Source: Candidatus Hydrogenedentota bacterium (GTDB lineage Bacteria; Hydrogenedentota; Hydrogenedentia; Hydrogenedentales; GCA-2746185). From it: DNA of 29,918 nt. Positions 14,401 to 21,082 of this stretch are shown piece after piece (position 1 is the stretch's first letter; each line of letters opens with the position of its first letter). The notes beneath the pieces are model-generated. The model had not been told where the DNA came from. It saw nothing but the letters and a program-made list of their open reading frames with translations, and ran no database searches. Position numbers and translations under genes: made by a program. Where the stretch lies: assembly GCA_030123645.1 (NCBI GenBank), contig JASJYE010000002.1, positions 1 to 29,918 on the forward strand. The letters are read 5' to 3'.

Positions 14401-14777
14401 TGGCCGAACCACTACCGACCGTAGACCTTGGGCTCGACGTCACCACGAATGACCTTGTGTTCACGGGCCGCAACCTGACCACTGTCTCGGGCGCGGCCTT
14501 GGTAGCGCAGCGTCTCAAGGTCATTCTGCAATTGTTCAAGGGCGAATGGTTTCTCGATGCGGATGCCGGGATACCGTGGTTTCAAGAGATCCTCGAAAAG
14601 GGCGTCGATGTAACCGTGGTTGACGCCATTCTCCGCGCGGCTATCCTTGGCGTCACGGACGTAAACCGGCTTCTGATTTACTCGTCTGAGATCGACGCAG
14701 CCGCGCGCACCATTTCTGTTGCGTTTACTGTTGATACCGTGTATGGTCCGGTGGTCTTCGAGGGGGCGCTGTTATGA
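14400..14777 (+). CDS. Baseplate wedge protein, gp25/Mu gpW-like
   Basis: The 125-residue protein begins in a TAATG overlap. The motif LQLFKGEWFLDADAGIPWFQ is the signature of gp25-like wedge proteins (EWFLD..GIPW), followed by helices with VDAILRAAILGV and a beta end (TISVAFTVDTVYGPVVFEG). It anchors the inner baseplate to the first sheath ring. The overlap with the J gene (ATGA at 14774-14777) matches the usual W-J-I order. Confidence 0.85.
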   Translation: MAEPLPTVDLGLDVTTNDLVFTGRNLTTVSGAALVAQRLKVILQLFKGEWFLDADAGIPWFQEILEKGVDVTVVDAILRAAILGVTDVNRLLIYSSEIDAAARTISVAFTVDTVYGPVVFEGALL

Positions 14778-16222
14778 GCTTCGGCCTGACACCTGAAGGA
14801 TTTGTCCGAAAGCGCCTGCGGGATATCCTTGATAGTCTGCGGACCAACACAGAATCGGTGCTCGGACCGATCGACATGTCGGACACCGGCGTTTTCGGCA
14901 AGATCTACGGCGTGGCTGCCGAGCAGATGGCCCAGCTGTGGGAAGAGATTGGAGCAATCCTTCTTGGCCTCTATCCGGCCAGCGCCGAAGGCGTGCAGCT
15001 TGACAACGTCGCGCAGCTCGTAGGCCTTGCGAGAATCGCCGCCGGCAACAGTACCTCGATCATTTCGGCCAGCGGCACGCAAGGGACGGTCGTGCCGCTC
15101 GGGACTGATTTCTCCGTGGCCACCGAGGGCGATGTCTTCGAGTCCGACGCGGCGGTCACTATCGACAAGGCAAACGCGATTCGCCTGGATATCAGCGTGT
15201 CGGGCGTAGCCGACAATGAGGATTACACAGTCAGTATCGCCGGGACTGACCACACGATTGACAGCGGCGGTTCGGCCACGGCCATCACCATCGCGGCCGC
15301 CCTCGTCGCTGAGTTGACCTCCGCGCAAGTGCTCATGGTCGCAACCGACAACCTCGATGGTACGTTCTTCATTCAGTCTACGGACCTGGAATCCGGTTTC
15401 AACACTGACGTATCCGCCACGGGTGCGGGCGCGCTCACTATCGACACGCTCGCAACGCCCATCGCCACGACCGCGAACGACACCGGCCCGATTCTTGGGC
15501 TTGCCGGAACGATCACGGTCATAGACACGCCTGTTTCTGGCCTCGATTCCGTGACGAACCTCGAAGATGCGATTATCGGCCGCGACGTCGAGACTGATGT
15601 CGAGCTTCGCCTACGCATCCAGGCGGCCCGTCAAGGCTTCGCAACTGACGAAGCTATCCGAAGCCGCTTGCTCGACGAAGTGCCGGGCGTTTCGTCCGTC
15701 ACGATCATAAGCAACCGCACTGATACCGCATTGCCGAGTGGCCAGCCGCCGCATTCGTACTCAGCCATCGTTCAAGGCGGCACGGATCAAGCCGTGGCTG
15801 ACAAGCTCTTTGAGGTGCAGCCCTCCGGTATCGCTTCGTTCGGCACAGAGTCCGAAGTGGTCGTCGACTCGCAGGGCAACAATCAGGTTATCAACTTCTC
15901 GAGGCCCACGAACGAGTTTGCGTGGGTCAAGGTCATCTACACGTTGCATCCCGAGGACACGTTCCCGACTGATGGCGCGACCGCTATCAAGAATGCAATC
16001 ATCGCCCTTGGCGCTACCTTCGAGCCGGGTCAAGACCTGCTCGTTCAACAGTTGGTTGCCGCCGTCTGGAATGTCCCCGGCCTGCAAAGCGTGGTCGTGA
16101 CCATTGACGTGACAGTATCGCCCGGCGGCCCCCCGACCTATGTAGCCACTGACATCGCAACAGACTCCGATACGCTCTTGCTATTCGACGCGGCCCGCAT
16201 CCCTGTCTCGGAGGCCCCGTAA
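14774..16222 (+). CDS. Baseplate J-like wedge protein with inserted beta module
   Basis: The 482-residue protein has the classic N-terminus of Mu gp47/P2 J proteins: LYPASAEGVQLDNVAQLVGL, then a beta region with GTQGTVVPLGTDFSVATEGDVF. It continues with NLEDAIIGRDVETDVELRLR and the conserved VPGVSSVTIISNRTD region. Residues about 134-229 are an extra beta module (VADNEDYTVSIAG, then AITIAAALVAEL), related to modules in the sheath and cement proteins. The protein forms the baseplate wedge that controls sheath contraction. It is linked to its neighbours by ATGA and TAATG overlaps. Confidence 0.85.
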   Translation: MSFGLTPEGFVRKRLRDILDSLRTNTESVLGPIDMSDTGVFGKIYGVAAEQMAQLWEEIGAILLGLYPASAEGVQLDNVAQLVGLARIAAGNSTSIISASGTQGTVVPLGTDFSVATEGDVFESDAAVTIDKANAIRLDISVSGVADNEDYTVSIAGTDHTIDSGGSATAITIAAALVAELTSAQVLMVATDNLDGTFFIQSTDLESGFNTDVSATGAGALTIDTLATPIATTANDTGPILGLAGTITVIDTPVSGLDSVTNLEDAIIGRDVETDVELRLRIQAARQGFATDEAIRSRLLDEVPGVSSVTIISNRTDTALPSGQPPHSYSAIVQGGTDQAVADKLFEVQPSGIASFGTESEVVVDSQGNNQVINFSRPTNEFAWVKVIYTLHPEDTFPTDGATAIKNAIIALGATFEPGQDLLVQQLVAAVWNVPGLQSVVVTIDVTVSPGGPPTYVATDIATDSDTLLLFDAARIPVSEAP

Positions 16223-17655
16223 TGCCAGTGACGAAGATCACTGACCATGAAGCGCGGGCCAAGGCCCGGCTACCAGAGCAGTTCAAGAACAAAGAGGTCA
16301 TCAATGCTATCGTCGGAGCCATCGGCCTCGAAATGCAAGACCTCGAAGACGCTATCTTTCCGATGTTTGACCTGTTGGATATTTCGATAATGATCGGCGC
16401 GCAGCTTGACGGCATCGGGGATATTCTGACTGAGCCGCGCGGCGGTGCGTCCGACGTTGACTATCGCCTTGCGCTGCTTGACAAGGCTGCGCGGATCACG
16501 GCGAGCGGGACACCGGAACAGGTGATTGAGCGGTTTATTACGCTGGCATCGCCCCCGGCGGGAGTTGTCTACCGCGATGCGTTCCCGGCTGGTTATTGCA
16601 TTGGGGCAGACCCGCTTGAGCATAGCGACACGCAGGACGGCCCACCGCACTCGGAGTTGCCGGATATCACCGACCCAAACCTTCGCGGGGCTTGGCTGAA
16701 TGCAGCGGTCGCGGGGACGGCTGACGACTTTTCCACAGCCGAAGACGACATGACGGCGGTGGGTTCGCCGACGTTCCCGGATGTTGGCGTGGAGTTGAAC
16801 GGATCGGCTCAGTATCTGCGACGCGCAGAGGCTAACTGGCGGAGCGGCGACAGTCTCGGCACTATAGAAGCCTGGGTGACCCGAGACGCAACGTCAAGTG
16901 TGTTCCCGGCCATTTTCAATTCCAGCGACGAAGCAGCGACCTTTCATTTCTTTTCATTAATTATCAATGACGTGACGGGTACGCTGCAATTTAACTTACG
17001 GAACGGCTCAGGAGACCCGACACGCACTACCCAAGGGACAATTGTCATACCTATCGGAGTGCGAACGCACATCGCCATGGTGAGCGACGGGAGCAACTAC
17101 TTTTTCTATGTCAACGGCGTACCCGACACTCTAAGCCAAGAGGAAGGTTCCGGTGAATGGCTAGCTGACGTTTCTTTTCGGGACAACGTCAACATAGGCG
17201 CACTTGTGCGAAGTTCGGTCATACAGGAGTTTGACGGTACACTCGACGATGTCCGTTACTACTCCGACGTGAGGACCCCGGCCGAGATACTGGCTGACGC
17301 CAATGCGGGCCTCTTAGCGCAACAGATAAACCTGACAACCGGCGGTCTCGGAACCGACAACGAATTCGTAGGCGGCTTCGCCATGAACGTAACGCGCGGC
17401 GAAGCGCGGGAGATTCTAAGCCATGATGATGATTCCGTGGTTCCCGATGGCGACTTGACAAGCTGGGTCGATGCTGACGCGCTGCAGTTCTACAGCGAAG
17501 TGGATTCTGGCGATATCCTTGAAGCCATGGTGGGCGCGTCACCGACCGGCGTTTTCGTCGGCCTGATTGATTTGTTCGCCCTCGAAGATGGCGACTTGTT
17601 TCTCTTGGAGGATGATGATACTATGTATGTGACGTATGATTCGAGTAGCCTGTAA
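16222..17655 (+). CDS. DUF2612/tail protein I-like wedge fused to LamG domain
   Basis: The 477-residue protein starts in a TAATG overlap with the J gene. Residues 1-130 look like the DUF2612 or gpI group: LPEQFKNKEVINAIVGAIGL, LDISIMIGAQLDGIGDILTE and VDYRLALLDKAARITASGT. Residues about 136-360 are a LamG-like jelly roll nearly the same as in the gene at 5860 (LNGSAQYLRRAEA, SDGSNYFFYVNG, EFDGTLDDVRYY). The last about 50 residues are acidic (ALEDGDLFLLEDDD). The wedge part would connect the fibre to the baseplate, and the LamG part may bind host surface sugars. Confidence 0.7.
   Translation: MPVTKITDHEARAKARLPEQFKNKEVINAIVGAIGLEMQDLEDAIFPMFDLLDISIMIGAQLDGIGDILTEPRGGASDVDYRLALLDKAARITASGTPEQVIERFITLASPPAGVVYRDAFPAGYCIGADPLEHSDTQDGPPHSELPDITDPNLRGAWLNAAVAGTADDFSTAEDDMTAVGSPTFPDVGVELNGSAQYLRRAEANWRSGDSLGTIEAWVTRDATSSVFPAIFNSSDEAATFHFFSLIINDVTGTLQFNLRNGSGDPTRTTQGTIVIPIGVRTHIAMVSDGSNYFFYVNGVPDTLSQEEGSGEWLADVSFRDNVNIGALVRSSVIQEFDGTLDDVRYYSDVRTPAEILADANAGLLAQQINLTTGGLGTDNEFVGGFAMNVTRGEAREILSHDDDSVVPDGDLTSWVDADALQFYSEVDSGDILEAMVGASPTGVFVGLIDLFALEDGDLFLLEDDDTMYVTYDSSSL
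16627..17487 (+). repeat. LamG-encoding repeat, copy 2 of 2
   Basis: This is the partner of 5911-6760. The match begins with the bases coding for DTQDGPPHSELPDITD and fades after the codons for NVTRGEAREIL. Identity is uneven, with blocks nearly perfect at DNA level, which suggests a fairly recent duplication or gene conversion between the two loci. Confidence 0.8.
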
Positions 17656-17667
17656 TGGGGGGCGCCG

Positions 17668-18756
17668 ATGCCTAGGAAAATGACGGTTCTGACTGCCGCG
17701 ACAGAATTGGCAGACGCCGATCAATTCCTGATCGAGCAAGGCGGGACGAATAAGCGGATTACAGCGGACCTGTTGCCGCTTCCGATCAGCTATATCGGCG
17801 GCCTAATCACGAGCAACGATACTGACGCTGACCACGACATAGCCATTGCGCCGGGCATCGCGCGCAGCGACGACGACGCCGCGAACATGAAGCTGGCCTC
17901 GATACTTACCAAGCAGATCGACGGGGCGTGGGCTGTCGGGGATGCGGGCGGACTTGATGCCGGATCGGTCGTGGCCAATCAGCTGTATTCCCTCTGGTTG
18001 ATAAAGCGCCCGGATACCGGGGTGGTTGATGTCTTGTTCATGCGCTACGCCACCCTAGTAAGGGTTACTACCGTGGGCGTTAACACGACCGACGACAGTT
18101 ACAACGACTCGGGTAGCGGGCTGGACATCTTTGAGCCTGGCCAAACTGTGCGCGTGACTGGCTTCACCGACCCCGCCAACAATGGGCTGAAGGTCGTTGT
18201 ATCATCCACGGCCGCAAAGCTTGTCGTGGCAGAGAATCTCGTGACGGAGGCGGCCGGGGATACCATAAGCATCGCGACGGTCGGGCCTGCGCTCCCGACG
18301 GACTACACAAAGAAGCGGCTGATTGCGGCGGTGAAGACCGAAGGCTCCGCAAATATCATCCCGTATACGCAATCGGGCGACTACTTCACATATCTTGTAT
18401 TAGTCACCGACGTGACTGACGCCTCAATAACAGATGTTACATATGAGACTGGCACACTGAGCGTTCCACCTAATGCGTTGGCCTTCATCTGGGGTCTTCT
18501 ACAAAATCTGACAGAAACCGATGACGAAGGTATTTTGACAATTCAGCCTATCGGGTTTGCAGAATCAGTTGTTGCAGGTGCAGCCTTCATAATGGCAACC
18601 ATTGCGGGTAGTACGTTTAAAAAGACCGGGACCACCGGAACTGTACTTACTGATGGCAACAGTCAGGTCAAGTATGCAGCTACACAGGTGGCTGGTTCAG
18701 CGATAGTCAGTATTCGCACACATGGCTTCTTAATGTTGTCTCGCCGTGATCCATAG
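17668..18756 (+). CDS. Tail fibre protein
   Basis: The 362-residue protein begins MPRKMTVLTAATELADADQF, then LIEQGGTNKRITADLL, a common baseplate-attachment start of tail fibres. Residues about 45-130 form a beta domain with ISYIGGLITSNDTDADHDIA. At about 130-212 lies a separate module (FEPGQTVRVTGF, NNGLKVVVSSTAAKLVV, EAAGDTISI) seen inserted in many phage tail proteins. The end (STFKKTGTTGTVLTDGNSQV) is variable and could be the receptor-binding tip. A GGGGGG site precedes ATG 17668. It is the last tail gene before the lysis cluster. Confidence 0.75.
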   Translation: MPRKMTVLTAATELADADQFLIEQGGTNKRITADLLPLPISYIGGLITSNDTDADHDIAIAPGIARSDDDAANMKLASILTKQIDGAWAVGDAGGLDAGSVVANQLYSLWLIKRPDTGVVDVLFMRYATLVRVTTVGVNTTDDSYNDSGSGLDIFEPGQTVRVTGFTDPANNGLKVVVSSTAAKLVVAENLVTEAAGDTISIATVGPALPTDYTKKRLIAAVKTEGSANIIPYTQSGDYFTYLVLVTDVTDASITDVTYETGTLSVPPNALAFIWGLLQNLTETDDEGILTIQPIGFAESVVAGAAFIMATIAGSTFKKTGTTGTVLTDGNSQVKYAATQVAGSAIVSIRTHGFLMLSRRDP

Positions 18757-18766
18757 GGGGTGTCGA

Positions 18767-19237
18767 ATGTCACGCTTCTGGTTTCTATTCCTGTGGCCAG
18801 CGATAACCTACCCTATCGGGTGCGGCGAAGCGCTGATGCACGTGGGTGACCGCGGCGAAGGTGAGCAACGAATCGAAGATGCGAGGGCCGAAGTAGACGC
18901 AAGCGGGACGTGGCCGGTTGCCGAGTGGTGGACAGACAAGCAAGATCCTCTCGGCGGATGGCTTGACTTCGCATCAAAGCCGTGGGTATCTGCCGCTCGA
19001 GGAAGCGGCGACTGCGAAGATGCGATGGTGTTGGCAGAAGCAATCCTCAGCGGACACGTTACGCATCGCGTCTACATTAAGAACTCAGCAGGATGGCACG
19101 CTGTCCTAGTATGGCATACGTCGGACGGTTGGGCCGTCATTACCAACATGGTGCTGCTTCCAAGGTATTACGATACGGCAGAGGAGGCGGCAAGAGGCTT
19201 GTTCGGCGACGCCACAGAAGATATCATCATCGACTAG
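18767..19237 (+). CDS. Transglutaminase-like cysteine peptidase, lysis-region
   Basis: The 156-residue protein starts at ATG 18767 behind an AGGGGG site; an in-frame start at 18746 overlaps the fibre gene and lacks a good site. The first about 18 residues are hydrophobic (FWFLFLWPAITYPIGCG) and may be a signal or membrane anchor. The core is GSGDCEDAMVLAEAIL (Cys83), then NSAGWHAVLVW (His111) and GWAVITNM (Asn127, or Asp120). This Cys-His-Asn/Asp order with the GDCED box is typical of transglutaminase-like/BTLCP peptidases. It could cut peptidoglycan peptides or act on host protein. Position between fibre and holin-like genes suggests lysis; this is inference. Confidence 0.65.
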   Translation: MSRFWFLFLWPAITYPIGCGEALMHVGDRGEGEQRIEDARAEVDASGTWPVAEWWTDKQDPLGGWLDFASKPWVSAARGSGDCEDAMVLAEAILSGHVTHRVYIKNSAGWHAVLVWHTSDGWAVITNMVLLPRYYDTAEEAARGLFGDATEDIIID

Positions 19238-19251
19238 AGAAAGGAGGCCAC

Positions 19252-19812
19252 ATGAGGCCCATACTAATAGCCGTCGTCGTCGCCATCCTGTCCCTGTCGC
19301 AAACCGCATCCGCCGAAGAGGTTTTCGGCCCGAACGACATTGCGGAGGCCGTTGCCGCTGACGTCTCGGAAGCCGCGCCCGTCGTGACGAATCTATCCGA
19401 AGGTATCATCGTCGTGGACATCCCATTCTACTGGGACAAACTGACCGACGCCGGAGTATCCTTGCTCGGCATTGCGTGGAAGGCGCTGTTCACGTTCGGC
19501 GGCATTTGGCTTCTCGGAAAGCTCGTAGGCAAGGAACGGGCCGCGTTAGTGAAAGCAGCTATCGGCGTCAGCGTCGATTATACGTGGGATGACATGGGCC
19601 GCGCATTGAAGCACGCCGCGAAGGATCGGAAGCTCGACGCGGACGAACGTCAGAAGCTACGCCACAAGGCCGGTACGCACACACTCACTATCCTCAAGGG
19701 CGCGGCCAAGGCGCTCTTTGAAAGCTACAGCATCTCGACAGTCAACGCCATGATTTCCGCCGCCGTCGAGAAGCGCAAAGCAATTTCCGGCATTGCCAAG
19801 AAATCCGCCTGA
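19252..19812 (+). CDS. Secreted/membrane protein, holin-like candidate
   Basis: The start at ATG 19252 (186 residues) is set by AAGGAGG at 19241-19247 and by a clear signal peptide, MRPILIAVVVAILSLSQ with cleavage likely after TASA (about residue 21). One more hydrophobic segment follows at about 67-91 (GVSLLGIAWKALFTFGG, IWLLG). The rest is a charged helical tail with LKHAAKDRKLDADERQKL. The layout of one or two membrane segments plus a long cytoplasmic helical tail resembles LLH-type holin proteins, but the sequence match is not strong. Its place in the lysis cluster supports a holin or pinholin-related role. Confidence 0.55.
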   Translation: MRPILIAVVVAILSLSQTASAEEVFGPNDIAEAVAADVSEAAPVVTNLSEGIIVVDIPFYWDKLTDAGVSLLGIAWKALFTFGGIWLLGKLVGKERAALVKAAIGVSVDYTWDDMGRALKHAAKDRKLDADERQKLRHKAGTHTLTILKGAAKALFESYSISTVNAMISAAVEKRKAISGIAKKSA

Positions 19813-19985
19813 TGGAATTCCTGGCCATGCTGTTCAAGATACTCTTCAGTGAACTGCTGAAGATGTGGAATCGGCCGGACGGGGTCATTAGCGGCCCCGT
19901 CCCCTACCTTGAGGATATCGACCTTGAAGATGATCCTGATGGCCGCATTCTGTCTCAGTATCGCGGGCTGTTTCACTCGGACTGA
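19812..19985 (+). CDS. Small hydrophobic N-terminus protein, overlapping
   Basis: This 57-residue frame starts in an ATGA overlap with the holin-like gene (TGA 19810-19812, ATG 19812). It begins MEFLAMLFKILFSELLKMW, an amphipathic or hydrophobic helix, then continues with an acidic stretch (YLEDIDLEDDPDGR). It overlaps the following lipoprotein gene in a different frame. I recognise no family. Overlap coupling and a lysis-type hydrophobic helix make it a plausible small gene, not proven. Confidence 0.45.
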   Translation: MEFLAMLFKILFSELLKMWNRPDGVISGPVPYLEDIDLEDDPDGRILSQYRGLFHSD

Positions 19986-20199
19986 AGTCTTGTACGCCCG
20001 AGCGACCAAAGCCCCTGAAAATCTGAATGGCATCATGCGGCTGGCAACTCGCAAGGTGCGCGTCGTGGTCGAAGGGTCTGGCCGCGTCGGCACGTTCCGA
20101 ACGATTGACCCGCATGGGTATATGCTCATTCACGAGCAAGACCTTTCGCGCCTACTCAAGAATACCGACCGGCTCTTGGAGCTTCTCGATGCTCGTTAG
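19924..20199 (+). CDS. Small lipoprotein (o-spanin-like candidate)
   Basis: I favour TTG 19924 (91 residues) because GAGG at 19911-19914 is nine bases upstream and the product then starts MKMILMAAFCLSIAGC, a normal lipoprotein signal with lipobox IAGC. TTG 19909 and ATG 19930 are alternatives. The mature part has LYARATKAPENLNGIM, a short beta region (KVRVVVEGSGRVGTF) and a helical end (LSRLLKNTDRLLELL). A small outer-membrane lipoprotein in a lysis cluster recalls the o-spanin Rz1, but it lacks proline richness. It ends in the start of the next gene. Confidence 0.55.
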   Translation: MKMILMAAFCLSIAGCFTRTEVLYARATKAPENLNGIMRLATRKVRVVVEGSGRVGTFRTIDPHGYMLIHEQDLSRLLKNTDRLLELLDAR

Positions 20200-20458
20200 T
20201 ATCCCCGTGGAATGGATCGTGCTGATCGGCTTCGCAATCCCCGTCGCCATTTTCATGGTGCGTCGGCGGGATGCTCAGTCTTCTACCTTGACTGAGTCGA
20301 AGGTGCTGACCGACAAGACCGTTGACAACGTCAAAGAGCTTTGGGAGAAGCGCGACGACCTCCGCGACGATATGGCCGACGTCCGAGAGCGTCTTGCCCG
20401 GATCGAGGGCGCGCATGATGCCGAGCAACGCTTGCAGAAATCCCGAAAAGATTCCTGA
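20189..20458 (+). CDS. Single-span membrane protein with coiled coil (i-spanin-like or related)
   Basis: The 89-residue protein starts at ATG 20189, overlapping the lipoprotein end by 11 bases. Residues 5-24 are a membrane helix (IPVEWIVLIGFAIPVAIFMV), followed by RRR and a long heptad-type coiled coil (VKELWEKRDDLRDDMADVRE, then RLARIEGAHDAEQ). Paired with the lipoprotein just upstream, it could be an i-spanin. However, positive residues after the helix predict the coiled coil stays in the cytoplasm, the opposite of Rz. It could instead be an XhlA-like or other lysis membrane protein. Confidence 0.55.
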   Translation: MLVSIPVEWIVLIGFAIPVAIFMVRRRDAQSSTLTESKVLTDKTVDNVKELWEKRDDLRDDMADVRERLARIEGAHDAEQRLQKSRKDS

Positions 20459-20466
20459 GAAATCTG

Positions 20467-20494
20467 TTGACTCCTGTCCGCTCCCGTGTATTAT
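20467..20494 (+). promoter_or_regulatory. Sigma70-type promoter of structured RNA/early operon
   Basis: TTGACT at 20467-20472 and TATTAT at 20489-20494 are separated by 16 bases, a good match to the sigma70 consensus. Transcription would start near 20500. It lies just after the last lysis gene and before a 340-base stretch without a convincing gene. The eight bases CTGTTGAC (20464-20471) recur at the second promoter (24291-24298). Confidence 0.6.
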
Positions 20495-20841
20495 CTCAGT
20501 GCTGGCGGATACGGGAGTAGACATGAATCACACAAGTATGAGCCCGGCCGGGAGCGCCTTGCCGATGCTGCCTATCCGGGCGGCATCGCATCTCGCGTGT
20601 CCTCCAGCAGCCGGTCGGGCTCACCTTTTCAAGTCGTGCATCGCCCGCGTGGGCGGTGTAAAAGTGGGCGACGCGCGTAAGGTATCCCCCCTGATATGTG
20701 CCTCCGTGCGCCGTCGCCCACTTGATTTTGATACCAAAGCCGCGCGCAAGGGGCACGGTTTACGGGGGCGCTGGCGCTTGATGGATCAACCCTCAATGAG
20801 GGTGGTTGCGGGGAACCGCAGGCCAGCGCCCCTTGTCTTTT
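20495..20841 (+). ncRNA. Candidate structured RNA or leader RNA of the early operon
   Basis: Between the promoter and the next gene the sequence folds almost completely on paper. Helix A pairs 20539-20551 with 20611-20623 (13 bp, one G-U), enclosing hairpin 20563-20572/20579-20588 (10 bp, one G-U, 6-base loop). Helix B pairs 20637-20646 with 20651-20660 (10 bp, two G-U wobbles, GCGT loop). Helix C pairs 20662-20672 with 20713-20723 (11 bp) plus 20673-20676/20708-20711. Its loop GGTATC (20681-20686) is complementary to GATACC (20730-20735), a possible pseudoknot. Helix D pairs 20765-20775 with 20822-20832 and encloses three small arms, then TTGTCTTTT. An open frame from 20523 crosses the region but has a non-protein-like Arg/Pro/Ala composition. 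Either a free RNA or an attenuator leader is possible. Confidence 0.5.
20765..20841 (+). terminator. Branched Rho-independent terminator-like element
   Basis: An 11-bp perfect GC-rich stem (20765-20775 with 20822-20832) is followed by TTGTCTTTT (20833-20841). The loop is not simple: it holds TTGA/TCAA (20778-20781/20786-20789), CCCTC/GAGGG (20790-20794/20798-20802) and TGCGG/CCGCA (20807-20811/20816-20820) closing a GGAA tetraloop. It stands 16 bases before the start of the first early gene, so full termination here would silence the operon unless overcome. Confidence 0.5.
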
Positions 20842-20857
20842 CAAGATCGGAGGAGTA

Positions 20858-21082
20858 ATGCCACGCAAGTTCAAGGTCGGTGATCGGGTGAGGGTGGTGC
20901 GGATCGCATTTGCCCCGGCCGAGGCAGACGTGTGCAGTCGTGTCGGTTTCGTGGCATACGTGAGGCGTATTGACAGCGGCGATACATATCCTTATTGGAT
21001 CAAGGGCTATGGGTGGGGCAATCATTTCTCGGCCCGCGAACTCGAAGCGGCCCCCAAGAAGGCAAAGAAGAGAGGCAAGTAA
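20858..21082 (+). CDS. Small SH3/KOW-like protein, tandem copy 1
   Basis: The 74-residue basic protein starts MPRKFKVGDRVRVVRI, the usual first strand of a small SH3-like or KOW-type barrel. It continues with YWIKGYGWGNHFSARELEAA and ends in a Lys-rich tail. A strong GGAGGA site precedes ATG 20858. It is the first gene after the structured RNA. The next gene is a paralogue, and both end with ELEAAP and a basic tail. The function is unknown; nucleic-acid binding is possible from fold and charge. Confidence 0.65.
   Translation: MPRKFKVGDRVRVVRIAFAPAEADVCSRVGFVAYVRRIDSGDTYPYWIKGYGWGNHFSARELEAAPKKAKKRGK

Noticed and set aside
20765..20832. Cloverleaf-shaped fold considered as a tRNA or tRNA-like element
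   Set aside because: The arms have 3-4 base loops and an 11-bp closing stem; there is no 7-base anticodon or T loop and no CCA end. It is better read as a branched terminator.
20523..20858. 111-residue open frame across the structured region, with a GGGAG site and a TAATG overlap with the next gene
   Set aside because: The overlap is suggestive, but the composition (Arg, Pro, Ala, Ser) looks unselected and every helix arm lies within it. It cannot be fully excluded and is the main alternative to the RNA interpretation.
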